Source of the DNA: Thioalkalivibrio nitratireducens DSM 14787
GTDB lineage: Bacteria > Pseudomonadota > Gammaproteobacteria > Ectothiorhodospirales > Ectothiorhodospiraceae
DNA length: 64,000 bases
Assembly: GCF_000321415.2 (NCBI RefSeq)
Contig: NC_019902.2
Coordinates: 3,624,501-3,688,500 of the forward strand
Reading direction: 5' to 3'
In this document: piece after piece, positions 44,012 through 53,557 of the stretch
How positions within the stretch are numbered: the stretch's first letter is position 1
How the letters are laid out: the number at the start of each line of letters is the position of its first letter
Translations under genes and position numbers: made by a program
Notes under the pieces: generated by a model
Told to the model about the DNA's origin: nothing
The model's input: the letters and a program-made list of their open reading frames with translations, nothing else
The model's database searches: none

Positions 44012-44671
44012 ATGATGCCAACCCTGTTTCATCTCGCAACCGTTCGCTTGGGCCATCGCGTCATTGTCCTGGCCGCCCTCGCCGGCTCACTTCTTCTCGC
44101 GGCGTCGCTCGCCGGCGCAGCCAATGACGCCGAGGACAACCTGGCGCGGGCGACGTTTGCCGGCGGCTGCTTCTGGTGCATGGAACCGCCCTACGACGAC
44201 CTCGGTGGTGTCGTCGAAACCATCTCGGGCTTCAGCGGCGGGCACGTATCGAACCCAGCCTACGAGGACGTGGTCCGAGGCGGCACCGGGCATCGGGAAG
44301 TGGTGCAGGTCGTCTTCGATCCCGAGGTCATCGACTACGCCGAGCTGCTGCACGTCTTCTGGCGAAACGTGGACCCGTTCGATGATGGTGGCCAGTTCTG
44401 CGACCGCGGCGATGCCTACCGTACCGCCATCTTCGCCCACAGCGATGAGCAGATGAAACAGGCCCGCGGCTCACTCGAAAGATTCGAGCAGTCCGGGCGC
44501 TTTGACCAAGCCATCGTTACACCGATTCTCGAGTTCGAGAACTTTTACGCGGCCGAGGACTACCACCAGGGCTACTACCGGAAAAACCCGGTGCGCTACA
44601 AGTTCTATCGCTGGCGCTGCGGTCGCGACGATCGCCTTGAAGAAATCTGGGGCGACGAAGCCGGCGGCTGA
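44012..44671 (+). CDS. msrA: Exported methionine sulfoxide reductase A
   Basis: A 219-residue MsrA reducing methionine-S-sulfoxide. The catalytic motif is ATFAGGCFWCMEPPYDDL; GFSGGHVSNPAYEDVVRGGT, LHVFWRNVDPFDDGGQFCDRG and EDYHQGYYRKNP follow. The start at 44012 gives a signal peptide (VIVLAALAGSLLLAASLAGA) at the very N-terminus. An ATG at 43934, overlapping the msrB stop as TGATG, would make a longer leader and would imply translational coupling; I cannot exclude it. C-terminal RWRCGR carries a possible resolving Cys. Confidence 0.85.
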   Translation: MMPTLFHLATVRLGHRVIVLAALAGSLLLAASLAGAANDAEDNLARATFAGGCFWCMEPPYDDLGGVVETISGFSGGHVSNPAYEDVVRGGTGHREVVQVVFDPEVIDYAELLHVFWRNVDPFDDGGQFCDRGDAYRTAIFAHSDEQMKQARGSLERFEQSGRFDQAIVTPILEFENFYAAEDYHQGYYRKNPVRYKFYRWRCGRDDRLEEIWGDEAGG

Positions 44672-45057
44672 CCCCTACGGCAAGGCTTCCCTGGAGAATA
44701 CGCCGGCGCATTCGTCAATGTGCTGCGTGGTCGCCTTGACGGGGCGCCCCGGCAATGCGCTCCTCGAGGCGCACTTCGATATCTACCGCAATGCGGAGTA
44801 TAGGAAGAATGGATCGCCTTTTGGCTCGGCGCAAGTCCGGCCCTGCCAGTCGGTTCTAGCATGCCTTGGCCCGTCCGGTCGGGCGTCGATCTGGTCTGAG
44901 ACGCCCCACGGAGCGTCGCACCAGGCACGAATCCCGCGAACCCGCGTGTTCGCCGCGCTGTTCTTCGGTGCATGCCGGCACCGTGGCCAGTCGAACCCGT
45001 GGCCGCGCCGCCGGCATCGGAGCCTTGAGGTGATCGTTGGGAAACCCGGTCGGCCCA
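44672..45057. other. Intergenic region, no gene
   Basis: Open frames on both strands lack family motifs. The right part grades into the IS91 remnant. Confidence 0.3.
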
Positions 45058-45264
45058 ATAGACGGCAGCCAGCAGGGAGGGCGTATCAAAGCGTCCAGCT
45101 TCAGGGCTTTCGCATCGAGATGGGTGAAAGATCTCTTCGATCACCGTCAGATCCTCGATGCAGGCAATCATCCGTATGGCTCCACGGCAGGTCCGGCAGG
45201 ACCGCATATAGATCCAGAGAACTGGTTCCGAACGTCAGATTTACGTCCGACTCCAGCCACTCTC
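45058..45264 (-). pseudogene. IS91-family transposase C-terminal remnant, second copy
   Basis: Minus-strand frame reading MRSCRTCRGAIRMIACIEDL, TVIEEIFHPSR, corresponding to the CxxCGG..R.IACIEDP..I..I tail of IS91 transposases; frame changes follow near ALIRPPCW. DNA here and just beyond it resembles 27775-28030. Confidence 0.6.
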
Positions 45265-45904
45265 CCATCACCGCTGACTGGCCTGGGTGGACTTCAGCCG
45301 CTCACACCGAGCTCCGGGGAGGCCGCTCAGGGTCGGGTAGAGACAGCCAACGGCCCTGAGGAGCAGCGCGTTCCGGATGAGTGAGGGACTCCGACTGAGC
45401 GCGTACGTGACGCCCAAAGTGATCTGACCGGTATGCGACGGGCCGACGACGGTGCAGATTGAGAGTTGCGCCCGCAGCATGAGCCATGATTTGCGCCATG
45501 CGCACACTGTGCGTAGAGGGTGCATGAAATGCAGGTCGTGTAAGGAGGTTCTTCGTCGTTTCGAGTGGATTTGAGAGCTCGGGATCGGACTCGGGTTACC
45601 GACCCACGGCTTAGGCATACGGCGAGCAAACCCGCTGAGGCGGCTGCCGAAATCCGTAACGCACAAGGGGCGGCGCGTGGAGCGCCACCCCTCGAGTGGT
45701 CCCCGTCAACTTACCGCAGCTACGGTTCGGGGGGCGCGTCCGCGTTGCTGCTGAACGTGCCGGTGGCCGGGAGTCCCTCCTTGAGTGCCGCTCCGTCGGC
45801 CAGCGAGACCATTCCGGACGGGATCATCACCAGGCTGCCGGAACCGTCGTGACCAGAGTCTATGGTGCAGGAGGCGCGACCTTCCCACCCGACCATGCAG
45901 AGGC
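45265..45904. other. Intergenic region with degenerate repeats
   Basis: 45319-45338 is a copy of the GGTCGGGT-GAGACA repeat also at 25676 and 27964. A minus-strand stretch ending near 45722 (GSLVMIPSGMVSLADGAALK, GTFSSNADAPPEP) may be a protein remnant; not recognised. Confidence 0.35.
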
Positions 45905-46055
45905 CGGGCCAAGGCGACACTGGTCTACCGCAGGACCCAGAACCTGCGGGCCGTACAACTCCCGATGGGTCACAGAAAGGCTTGAAGATACAGCCCGGTA
46001 TCTTGGCATCAAGGTGGATGACGCGCTGAAGATGGCAGAACGTACCGAGTGCTGA
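45905..46055 (+). pseudogene. Tyrosine recombinase C-terminal remnant, second copy
   Basis: Plus-strand frame reading RAKATLVYRRTQNLRAVQLP, GHRK, then after a frame change ARYLGIKVDDALKMAERTEC and a stop. It parallels the remnant at 27522-27690, including the final ...RTEC ending. Confidence 0.75.
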
Positions 46056-46188
46056 TCTGGCAACACTGGTCCGTGTTTCTCTCGCCAGGGGCGTTGATGC
46101 CCCCCGGCCCAGATTCCCCGCGATCCAGGTCCCCGGTTCCTGCGGCAGCAGTTCCCGTCGAGGCGCCTGCAGCCAGGGGCTGCTGTGC

Positions 46189-47067
46189 CTAAGCCGATGG
46201 CCCGTGCGGACCCCTGGGCACTCCGGCTCCAAGCAATGCAGGCTCGAGCAAGTGATGCCGGACGACAACGACCAGGGTACTCGCGGCCACGAACACACTC
46301 AGTTCCCGCCCCAGCGGATACCCCGGATCGAAAACGACGAGCAATACCCCGGCTGCACCCACGAAGAATGCCAGCGTGGCCAGGTAGACCCACGGATGGC
46401 GCCCCCAGGGAAACCGCTCGGCGATCCGGATCGACAACCATGCGCCCACGAGGCCGAGGCCGCTGCCCAGCACTACGTCGAGCGGCCAATGGGCACCGAC
46501 AGCGACGCGGCTGATCGCCACCAGTGCCGCGCCCGCCAGCACCATAAGGCGCAGAAGCCCGGAGCGCAGGAAATACATGGCGACACCGGCGACCAGAAAC
46601 ACCGCCAGCGCGTGCCCGGACGGCGGTCCCTGGGAGTGCAGTTCGGGCCCGATCAGTCGGAAGCTGCCGGATTCGAGCAGCGCGGCCGGACGCGGCAGGT
46701 CGAGCAGCCCCTTTGGCACGTGGGTAAGGATGCCGGCCACAATCACGCCCAGGAAGAAAACCCAGAGGATCTGCGGGTGACGCCGCGCGACGAACAGCAC
46801 CAGCACCCCCAGCACCAGTCCATCCCCGGCGCTGCTGAGCAGCCCCCAGAAGGCGTCGGGCAACCACTCCAGCGCCCCGTTCAGGAACAGGAAACCTGCG
46901 AAGGGGCCGCCCAGGTACCAGATCACCGCCGCGAGCGCGATGGCCACCGCCCCGCCACCGAGCAACCAGCGGTCTCCGGACGCCGACCGCATGCCGCCTG
47001 GTTCGGGCCACAGGCGGTCCAGTTCCCGACGCATGCGCTCGATTCCGCGAACGTCATGCGCCGTCAC
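46189..47067 (-). CDS. PAP2-family membrane phosphatase
   Basis: A 292-residue membrane protein with the three PAP2 phosphatase motifs: KGLLDLPRP, PPSGHALAVF and SRVAVGAHWPLDVVLG, spread among about six to eight hydrophobic helices. Such enzymes dephosphorylate undecaprenyl pyrophosphate or phosphatidic acid-type lipids. Its start overlaps the end of the adjacent glycosyltransferase gene by 14 bases, linking it to lipid-carrier recycling or lipid A/envelope modification in the same operon. Confidence 0.85.
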   Translation of the reverse strand: MTAHDVRGIERMRRELDRLWPEPGGMRSASGDRWLLGGGAVAIALAAVIWYLGGPFAGFLFLNGALEWLPDAFWGLLSSAGDGLVLGVLVLFVARRHPQILWVFFLGVIVAGILTHVPKGLLDLPRPAALLESGSFRLIGPELHSQGPPSGHALAVFLVAGVAMYFLRSGLLRLMVLAGAALVAISRVAVGAHWPLDVVLGSGLGLVGAWLSIRIAERFPWGRHPWVYLATLAFFVGAAGVLLVVFDPGYPLGRELSVFVAASTLVVVVRHHLLEPALLGAGVPRGPHGPSA

Positions 47068-48649
47068 AGCGCCCTCCTTCCCGAAGCACTTTCAGCAGCA
47101 CGATCCCGCCCTCGTGATACAGAATGTCCAGCTCACAATCCGGATATGCCGCGGCAATGTCGGCCACCGCGTGCGACCGCGTCACCGCGACCTCGCCGGG
47201 TACGGGCATCCGGCGCTCGGTGGCCATGCCACGGTACACGCTGAAGCTCGGCATGTTGATGCTGTAGGCCACCACGTCGGCCTGCAGGTCGCGCGCGATC
47301 TCTGCCGCTTCGCGCACTGGACCCTGTTGGATCGCGGCCACCGCGGGAATGAAGGTCGTGGTCAACGCGAGCGCCTGCAGCGCCGCAATCGCAATCAATC
47401 GGTGCCATATCTGCAGCTGCCGCACCCAGACGATCGTGAACGCGGCCACCGTGAACGCCAGAATCGACACCAGGTAACGCCCGTCGAGAATCGCCAGCCC
47501 GCGCTCGGCGAGTTCCACCTCGTAAGCCCGGTCCAGTTGCCCGGCGGCGAATGCCAGCATCCAGGGCATGGCGAGCATCAGCGCGAACAGCAGGAGTGCG
47601 GGCAGGAACGCCAGCCACTGGCTGCGCAGCTGGTCCCGGTGCATCGCGAGCACCAGCAACAGCGGCGTGACTCCATAGAGGATGTAATGCGGTAACTGGG
47701 TGCTGGAAAGCGAGAACAGAACGAATACGACGCCGAACCAGATCCAGGCGAGGCGTTCCAGGCCCCGGGGCCGCTGACGCCAGCGGCGCAGCGCCGAGAT
47801 CATCCAGCCGGCGAACGGGGACAGCACCAGCGGCAGCACCACTAGATAGTAGAACACACTGCCGCCATGGCCCTCGCGGGTCTCGAGGAAGCGCAGCAGA
47901 TTGTGTTCCACGAAAAAACCGTAGAAGAAGTCGGCACCTTCCTGCGCGAGGATCAGCAGATACCAGGGCAGCGCGACCACCAGGAACACCGCCCACCCGC
48001 GCAAGTCGAACGCGGCGCGCAGCCACTCCCGCCACCGACCTTCGGATGCGAAGAATGCCAGGCTCGCCAGCAGCGGGATCACGACTGCGACCGGGCCCTT
48101 GGTGAGGAAGCCCAGGCCCATCCAGAGGTAGGCACGCAGCAGGATCGAACGGCGCGGAGCCTCCTGCCAGCGGGCAATCTCCAGGAAGGTCAGCGCCAGC
48201 CACAGGTTCAGCCAGGCATCGGCCGTTGCGGCACGGCCGATGACCATGGAACCGGCGGCGAGCGCAATGAGCAGTGCCGCGGCAGCGGCACCCGGCGTGC
48301 CGAGCCGGCCCCGGGCAAACGCGAAGACCGCGACGACCCAGATGGAGGCGGCGAGCGCGGACGGCAGGCGGAACGCGAACTCCCGCGCGCCGAACAGCTG
48401 CACCGCGAGTGCCTGCATCCAGTAACTGAAGATCGGCTTGTCGTAGCGCGGGCGTCCGTCGAGCCAGGTCGCGAGGTAATTGCCACTCGCCATCATCTCG
48501 CGAGTGGCCTGCGCAAAGGCTCCCTCGTCGAGGTCGAACAGCGGCCAGGCCCCGAGGCGAAAAAAGAATGCCAGCAGGATCGCAGCGGCCACCGCCAGCC
48601 ACCACCCCACCTCGCCGGGCAGGGCCGGCAGCCGCCGGCGCTCAGGCAT
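47054..48649 (-). CDS. ArnT/PMT-like membrane glycosyltransferase (GT39/GT83 type)
   Basis: A 531-residue polytopic glycosyltransferase. The extracytoplasmic catalytic motif is present near the start: WPLFDLDEGAFAQATREM (DE), followed by RPRYDKPIFSYWMQ, GRAATADAWLNLWLAL and LTKGPVAVVIPLL, then many hydrophobic helices. These enzymes transfer sugar from a polyprenyl-phosphate donor to lipid A or proteins. The start at 48649 (MPERRRLPALPGE) overlaps the upstream GT2 gene by eight bases; the GT2 is the likely maker of its donor. Confidence 0.85.
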   Translation of the reverse strand: MPERRRLPALPGEVGWWLAVAAAILLAFFFRLGAWPLFDLDEGAFAQATREMMASGNYLATWLDGRPRYDKPIFSYWMQALAVQLFGAREFAFRLPSALAASIWVVAVFAFARGRLGTPGAAAAALLIALAAGSMVIGRAATADAWLNLWLALTFLEIARWQEAPRRSILLRAYLWMGLGFLTKGPVAVVIPLLASLAFFASEGRWREWLRAAFDLRGWAVFLVVALPWYLLILAQEGADFFYGFFVEHNLLRFLETREGHGGSVFYYLVVLPLVLSPFAGWMISALRRWRQRPRGLERLAWIWFGVVFVLFSLSSTQLPHYILYGVTPLLLVLAMHRDQLRSQWLAFLPALLLFALMLAMPWMLAFAAGQLDRAYEVELAERGLAILDGRYLVSILAFTVAAFTIVWVRQLQIWHRLIAIAALQALALTTTFIPAVAAIQQGPVREAAEIARDLQADVVAYSINMPSFSVYRGMATERRMPVPGEVAVTRSHAVADIAAAYPDCELDILYHEGGIVLLKVLREGGRCDGA

Positions 48650-49685
48650 CGGCCGCACCCGGCGGGCTGCCGCCGCCGCTGGAAGGCCGCTCGCCGTGTT
48701 GGCCGGGGGGCTCGCTGCCCGGGGCCAGCAGGTACGACGGGGCACGGGGCGACTCGAAATAGGTTCGCGCCAGCAGCTCGGCAAGAACCCCGGTGGTCAG
48801 AAACTGGATACTGAACACCAGTGCCAGCACCCCGAACAGCAGCAGCGGCCGATCACCGATGTCCTGCCCGAAACCGAGCTTCGCGATCAGCAGCCAGGCC
48901 ATGATCGCAGTGCCGATCACCCCGAAAGCGATGCCGATCGACCCGAAGAAATGGCCGGGACGTGCGCGGTAGCGCAGGAAAAAGAAAACGGCCAGCAGGT
49001 CGGGCAGCACGCGGAAGGCGCGCGAGAGCCCGTACTTGGAACGCCCGCCGGTGCGCGGGCGGTGATGGACCGGGGTCTCGCCGATTCGCGACGGCGCAGT
49101 CACGCCCGCGATCCAGACCGGAATGAAGCGGTGCATCTCGCCGAACAGGCGGATCCGCCGCAGCACTTCGCCGCGAAAGACCTTCGTGCCACAGCCATAG
49201 TCGCGGATACGCACCCCGGTCACCCGACGGATCAGCGCGTTGGCGATCTTCGAGGGCAGCAACCTGAGGAAATACCCATCCTGACGGTTGCGGCGCCAAC
49301 CCGTCAGCAGGTCCAAGTCGCGTTCCAGCAGTTCGTCCACCATGCGCGGCAGGTCGGCCGGATCGTTTTGCAGATCGCCGTCCAGCATCGCGATCAATTC
49401 GCCCCGGCTGGCGTCGATTCCGGCCTGCAGGGCGGCCGTCTGGCCGAAGTTGCGGCGCAGCCGCAACACCCGGATGCGCTCCGGCACTGTTGCCGCCTTG
49501 CGTTCCAGCCGCTCCGCGGTACCGTCGTCGCTGCCGTCGTCGACGCACAGCAACTCCCACATACCGCGGTAGTCGCCGAGCACCGTGGTCACTTCTTCCA
49601 CCAGTTTCTCGGCATTCTCCGCCTCGTTGAAGAACGGCACGATCACGGACAGGAAAGGCGCTGGCGGTGGGACGGGTTCGGACAT
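48642..49685 (-). CDS. GT2 polyprenyl-phosphate glycosyltransferase (DPM/ArnC-like)
   Basis: A 347-residue glycosyltransferase family 2 protein: LSVIVPFFNEAENAEKLVEE, LCVDDGSDDGT (DxD region), FGQTAALQAGIDASRGE, MLDGDLQNDPADLP, then RDYGCGTKVFRGE and two C-terminal membrane helices (IGIAFGVIGTAIMAWLLIA, FGVLALVFSIQFLTTGV). It should make a polyprenyl-phosphate-linked sugar in the cytoplasm for the adjacent GT39-type enzyme. Confidence 0.9.
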   Translation of the reverse strand: MSEPVPPPAPFLSVIVPFFNEAENAEKLVEEVTTVLGDYRGMWELLCVDDGSDDGTAERLERKAATVPERIRVLRLRRNFGQTAALQAGIDASRGELIAMLDGDLQNDPADLPRMVDELLERDLDLLTGWRRNRQDGYFLRLLPSKIANALIRRVTGVRIRDYGCGTKVFRGEVLRRIRLFGEMHRFIPVWIAGVTAPSRIGETPVHHRPRTGGRSKYGLSRAFRVLPDLLAVFFFLRYRARPGHFFGSIGIAFGVIGTAIMAWLLIAKLGFGQDIGDRPLLLFGVLALVFSIQFLTTGVLAELLARTYFESPRAPSYLLAPGSEPPGQHGERPSSGGGSPPGAADA

Positions 49686-49733
49686 GCGCAGGGGTTCGGC
49701 GTGGAGGAACCGCCGATTATACGCAGCCGACCG

Positions 49734-50870
49734 CTACAGGGAGGACTCGCTGGGCGACGATCGGACCCCGCGGTGCGGCAACAGCGCGGCCACCGCGCCG
49801 AGCAGCACCGACACGCCCAGCAGAAACAGATGCAGCACCACGGCCGCGTGCAGCGCCGCTGCGGCATCCAGCCCGGTAAACGCAAGTGCCGCGGCCACCG
49901 CCGCCTCGAAGGTGCCGGCACCGGCCACCCCCTGAATCGGCGACAGGGCCGCGATCTCGGCGGCTCCGATCGCCACCAGCGCTTGCAGCGGTTCGAGGCC
50001 GGCGACGGCGCCGGCAATGACTGCCAGCGAAAGCCATTTGGCGCTCCAGGCCGCCAGCGTCAGCAGGTACACCCGCCCCAGCCGGGACGGCAGCAGCCGC
50101 AGCGGCCAGCTCACCGCCCTCAGCCAGGCGGCACCGCCAGCCGCCCACGGCAACAGCACCCGGGGCGCGACAGCAAGCCCCGCCCACCCGGCCGCAGCGA
50201 GGGCCGCGAGCACCAGCGCCGCCAGCGCGGGGCCGTACAGCAACCATGTCAGGGCCGCGAGCCCCAGCGTCGCCATCGCGACGAGGTCGTGCAGACGGAT
50301 CGCGACCAGTAGGGCCACGCCACGCCCGAGCGGAACATCGCAATGGCGGCGCATCAGCAGCGGGAGAGCTGCCTCGCCGGCACGGGCCGGCACGAGGTTG
50401 ATCGCCGCCAGGTGCAATGCGGTGATCCGAAACCAGGATAGCGGCGTGGCCCGGGCCTCGAGCCCGCCGGCCACGGTGGCCAGGCGGATCGCGCGCAGGC
50501 TGTAACTCAGCAGCGCAAGCCCGCCCCCCAGCGCCAGCAGCTGCGGCGGCACACCGCGCCAGGCAGCCCAGATCTCGGCCCAGCCCACCAGCCACTGGAC
50601 CGCCACCACGACGGCCAGCGCGAGCACAACGCCGACCGTCCAGTGCAGCCACCGAAAACGCTGGCGGGTCGGCTCGACCCTAGCGGCGTCTTCTCCAAGC
50701 CCAACGGCCGGGGGGCGGAGTGGGTCGGGCGGGTTCCGTGCAGACCTCGCGCCGTTCCCGCGCAGCCCGTCGTCACGGTCCACACCGGAACGAGCCCCCG
50801 GAGACGACCCGGGCGACGACCCGGGCGACAGCCATTTCGGTCGCAAACGTCGGACAGGCATCCCCGGCAC
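49734..50870 (-). CDS. LPG-synthase-type integral membrane protein (UPF0104/AglD2-like)
   Basis: About 310-378 residues with six to eight hydrophobic helices and the family signatures SLRAIRLATVAGGL, FRITALHLAAINLVPARAGE, LLVAIRLHDLVAMATLG and AEIAALSPIQGVAGAGTFE. Relatives are flippase-like transmembrane domains next to glycosyltransferases. The true start is uncertain: the first 65 residues of the open frame are low-complexity and overlap nothing conserved, so translation may begin close to the WLHWTVGVVLALAV helix. Same-strand neighbour of the two glycosyltransferases. Confidence 0.7.
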   Translation of the reverse strand: MPGMPVRRLRPKWLSPGSSPGSSPGARSGVDRDDGLRGNGARSARNPPDPLRPPAVGLGEDAARVEPTRQRFRWLHWTVGVVLALAVVVAVQWLVGWAEIWAAWRGVPPQLLALGGGLALLSYSLRAIRLATVAGGLEARATPLSWFRITALHLAAINLVPARAGEAALPLLMRRHCDVPLGRGVALLVAIRLHDLVAMATLGLAALTWLLYGPALAALVLAALAAAGWAGLAVAPRVLLPWAAGGAAWLRAVSWPLRLLPSRLGRVYLLTLAAWSAKWLSLAVIAGAVAGLEPLQALVAIGAAEIAALSPIQGVAGAGTFEAAVAAALAFTGLDAAAALHAAVVLHLFLLGVSVLLGAVAALLPHRGVRSSPSESSL

Positions 50871-50872
50871 CC

Positions 50873-51502
50873 CTACCGCGTTCCGGGCCCATCACCAATG
50901 TCTCGGACGCGAAACCACGCGGCGATGCTGGCGCGCCAGCGCCGCGTCGGCAACACCGCATGAGGCACCGTCTGGCTCAGGAACAGCACCATCGTTCCGG
51001 CCTCGGGAAGGATATGCTCGACGATCTGGCCCCGGGCATCATGGATCGCCAAAGTGCCTCCCTGTGACCTTCGCCAATGCCGGTTGAGATAGAGCACCGC
51101 CGACAGCCGACGCGGATTGTCCTGTTGGAACGCATCCAGGTGGCACTCGTACCCAGTGCCCGGCGGGTACAATGCGAAGTGGGCCTCCACTTCGAACAGC
51201 CCCAGCATCAGCGCCCGATTGATACGAATTCGAAGATCCTCGAGGCGTTCGAGAAACTCTCGCTGCGCCGCTGTGGAACCGTCCAGCCAGCGGATCCAGT
51301 CGCCCCGGACCGCATCCAGCACGCGACGCTGCCGGCCACGGCCGATCCCGGCGCGGCGCATTCCGACGAGCCCGGCGCGATGGACCTCGTCGCGCAGCGC
51401 CGCGACCAGGCCCGGGTCGAAGAATCGCGGCAACACCACCCATCCACGCGATGCCAGGGCATCGCCGGGTTCGGCGTCCGAACGACAGCCCGTCGTTTCC
51501 AC
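50873..51502 (-). CDS. 2OG-Fe(II) oxygenase (prolyl 4-hydroxylase-like)
   Basis: A 209-residue 2-oxoglutarate/Fe(II) dioxygenase. Iron ligands: H and D of YECHLDAF, H of VPHAVLP; the R of RWRASIAAWFR binds 2-oxoglutarate. An N-terminal GWVVLPRFFDPGLVAALRDE is typical. The GTG start at 51502 has GGAG eight bases upstream. In the raw reading this gene appears fused to the preceding CinA-like gene because of the frameshift in the latter; they are separate. Confidence 0.8.
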   Translation of the reverse strand: METTGCRSDAEPGDALASRGWVVLPRFFDPGLVAALRDEVHRAGLVGMRRAGIGRGRQRRVLDAVRGDWIRWLDGSTAAQREFLERLEDLRIRINRALMLGLFEVEAHFALYPPGTGYECHLDAFQQDNPRRLSAVLYLNRHWRRSQGGTLAIHDARGQIVEHILPEAGTMVLFLSQTVPHAVLPTRRWRASIAAWFRVRDIGDGPGTR

Positions 51503-51561
51503 GCGTAGCGCTCCAGAGGAAGGAAGGTGGCCCGCGACTGCCGCGAAACCCGCAGCCCGTA

Positions 51562-52351
51562 CTATACCGAGGGCGGGGTGCCGCCGGACAGCCATTCGAT
51601 CTCGTGCTCGCCGGCGACGAGGCCCCCAGCCACCAGCGCTTGCCGGAGTTCCTCGAAGGCCGCCGCGACCGGTGCCGGGGCCCCGCGCACCCCGAGTTCC
51701 ACACGCGGCACGTCGCCGACGCTGCCCGGCAGGCTGGAAATGCGCAGTTCGGGATACCGCGCCTCGAAGTCGTTCAGCAGCGGCACCAGCCGGCTTTCGG
51801 GAATCCCGTGCACCCTTAGCGACCGTTCCACCGGCGCCTGCGCCGGCGCCAGGCGGGCCAGATACTCGGCGAGCACCCAGCGCGCCATCGGCTCGGCCAT
51901 CACCGGGAAACCGGGCACGCAGAAGTGGCGCTCGCAGTGAAAACCCGGGACACCGTTCACGGGATTCGGGATCAGCCCGCCCCCCCCCCGGCAGATCGGC
52001 CATCAACACCCGGTTCGGATAGGCCTCGGCGCCGAACCGCCCCTCGAGCAGCGCGACGAACTCCGGGTGGCGCACCAGCGGGCGTCCCAGTGCCCGGGCC
52101 AGACAGGCCCGGGTGCGGTCGTCGGGGGTGGCGCCGATCCCGCCGAAACTGAAGACCCAGGCATCGCGGCGGGTCGTCTCGCGGAAGGTAGCGGTCAGCA
52201 GCCCGGCATCGTCGCCGACGATGCGCACCCAGGCGAGTTCCAGACCCCGTTCGGCGAGCGCCGCGATCAGCGCGGCCTGGTGGCGATCCCGGCGCTTGCC
52301 GCTCAGCAGTTCGTCGCCAATGATCACTGCCCCGATCTCGGTCTCTGCCAT
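51562..52351 (-). pseudogene. CinA/MoCF-like molybdopterin-binding-domain protein, frameshift at a G10 tract
   Basis: The protein starts TEIGAVIIGDELLSGKRRD with AWVFSFGGIGATPDDRTR, the MoCF_biosynth fold of CinA N-termini. After LPGGG the frame is lost at ten Gs (plus-strand C10 at 51980-51989). With nine it continues GLIPNPVNGVPGFHCERHFC and VMAEPMARWVLAEYL through to GGTPPSV. Family members of this type bind or process nucleotides (pyrophosphatase/deamidase activities in CinA). It could be a phase-variable tract, a fixed mutation or a sequencing error. Confidence 0.75.
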
Positions 52352-52368
52352 GGGCACGGAAGCCAGCC

Positions 52369-53463
52369 CTATCGGGGCGCGCCGAGTTCCAGCGCGCGCT
52401 GGCGGGCGTCGGCGAGCCGCTCGCGGTCGTTGTCGAGCGTATCGAGCCAGGGCCGGAGGTTGCGCAGGATCAGGTCGGACAGGAAATCCAGGTGGTCCGG
52501 CCGGTCGTTGAGGGCCGGGATGTAGGCGAAATGCTCGCCGCCGGCGTCCAGGAAGATCTCCCGGTTTTCGTCGCCGATCTCCTCCAGGGTTTCCAGGCAG
52601 TCAGCGGAGAACCCGGGGCAGATCACCTCGACGCTTTTCACCCCTTGCGCCGGAAGCGCCGCCAGGGTCTCGTCGGTGTAGGGGCGCAGCCACTCCTCGC
52701 GGCCGAATCGCGACTGGAAGCTGACCTGCCAGCGTCCATCTTCCAGCCCGAGTGCCTGTGCCAGCGCATGGCCGGTGGCATGGCAGAAGCAGTGGTAGGG
52801 GTCGCCGGCCAGCAGGTAGCGCCGAGGCACTCCGTGAAACGACATGATCAGCCGTTCCGCGCGGCCGTGCTGGTCCCAGTGCTCCTGCACGCTGGCCGCG
52901 AGCGCATTAATGTAACCCGCCTCACGCTCGTAGCCGGAGAGGAAGTGGAGATCCGGGGCCCAGCGCCAGCGCCTCAGCTCCTCCGACACGGCATCGAGCG
53001 TCGATGCGGTGGTACTCGCGGAATACTGTGGGTACAGCGGCAGCACCAGCACTTTGCGCACGTTCTCCGCGCGCAGTTCGTTCAACGCGTCCGGTATCGA
53101 CGGGTTGCCGTAGCGCATGCCCACCGCAACGGGGATCTGCTCCGCCTCCAGCTGCGCAAGGCGCCGGCGAATACCCTCCGCCTGGCGCTGGGCGATCACC
53201 AGCAGCGGGGATCCTTCCTGGGTCCATACGGAGGCATACTTTCGGGCGCTGCGCCGAGGCCGGATGTTCAGGATCACGCCATTCAGGATCAGCCACCACA
53301 GCGGCCTCGGCACCTCGACCACGCGAGGATCCCAGAGAAACTGTTTCAGATATCGGCGCAGCGCCTTCGGCGTAGGTGCATCGGGAGTGCCCAGATTCGT
53401 GACCAGCACACCGACCCGGGCCGGGCTGCCATGCGTGTAGTCGGCTTCACCAAGGTATTTCAC
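52369..53463 (-). CDS. hemH: Ferrochelatase
   Basis: A 364-residue ferrochelatase inserting Fe2+ into protoporphyrin IX, the last step of haem synthesis. Motifs: GVLVTNLGTPDAPTPKALRR, LPLYPQYSASTTAS, the catalytic SFHGVPRRYLLAGDPYHC, VSFQSRFGREEWLRPYT and CPGFSADCLETLEEI with conserved catalytic Glu. Full length, intact, followed by the CinA-like gene 17 bases on. Confidence 0.95.
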   Translation of the reverse strand: MKYLGEADYTHGSPARVGVLVTNLGTPDAPTPKALRRYLKQFLWDPRVVEVPRPLWWLILNGVILNIRPRRSARKYASVWTQEGSPLLVIAQRQAEGIRRRLAQLEAEQIPVAVGMRYGNPSIPDALNELRAENVRKVLVLPLYPQYSASTTASTLDAVSEELRRWRWAPDLHFLSGYEREAGYINALAASVQEHWDQHGRAERLIMSFHGVPRRYLLAGDPYHCFCHATGHALAQALGLEDGRWQVSFQSRFGREEWLRPYTDETLAALPAQGVKSVEVICPGFSADCLETLEEIGDENREIFLDAGGEHFAYIPALNDRPDHLDFLSDLILRNLRPWLDTLDNDRERLADARQRALELGAPR

Positions 53464-53557
53464 GGGTTTCCCTCAAGGGTGGATACCAGGGACGGGGATC
53501 GAGCGCGGCTGAAACCTCCGCTCGTCGCGCCGCCGACTCAAGGAAGCGCTTGCCAAT

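Noticed and set aside
50873-52357. Single 494-residue fusion of CinA-like and 2OG-oxygenase domains
   Set aside because: The join is produced by the frameshift at the G10 tract; the middle 170 residues are out-of-frame sequence and the oxygenase has its own GTG start and ribosome binding site.
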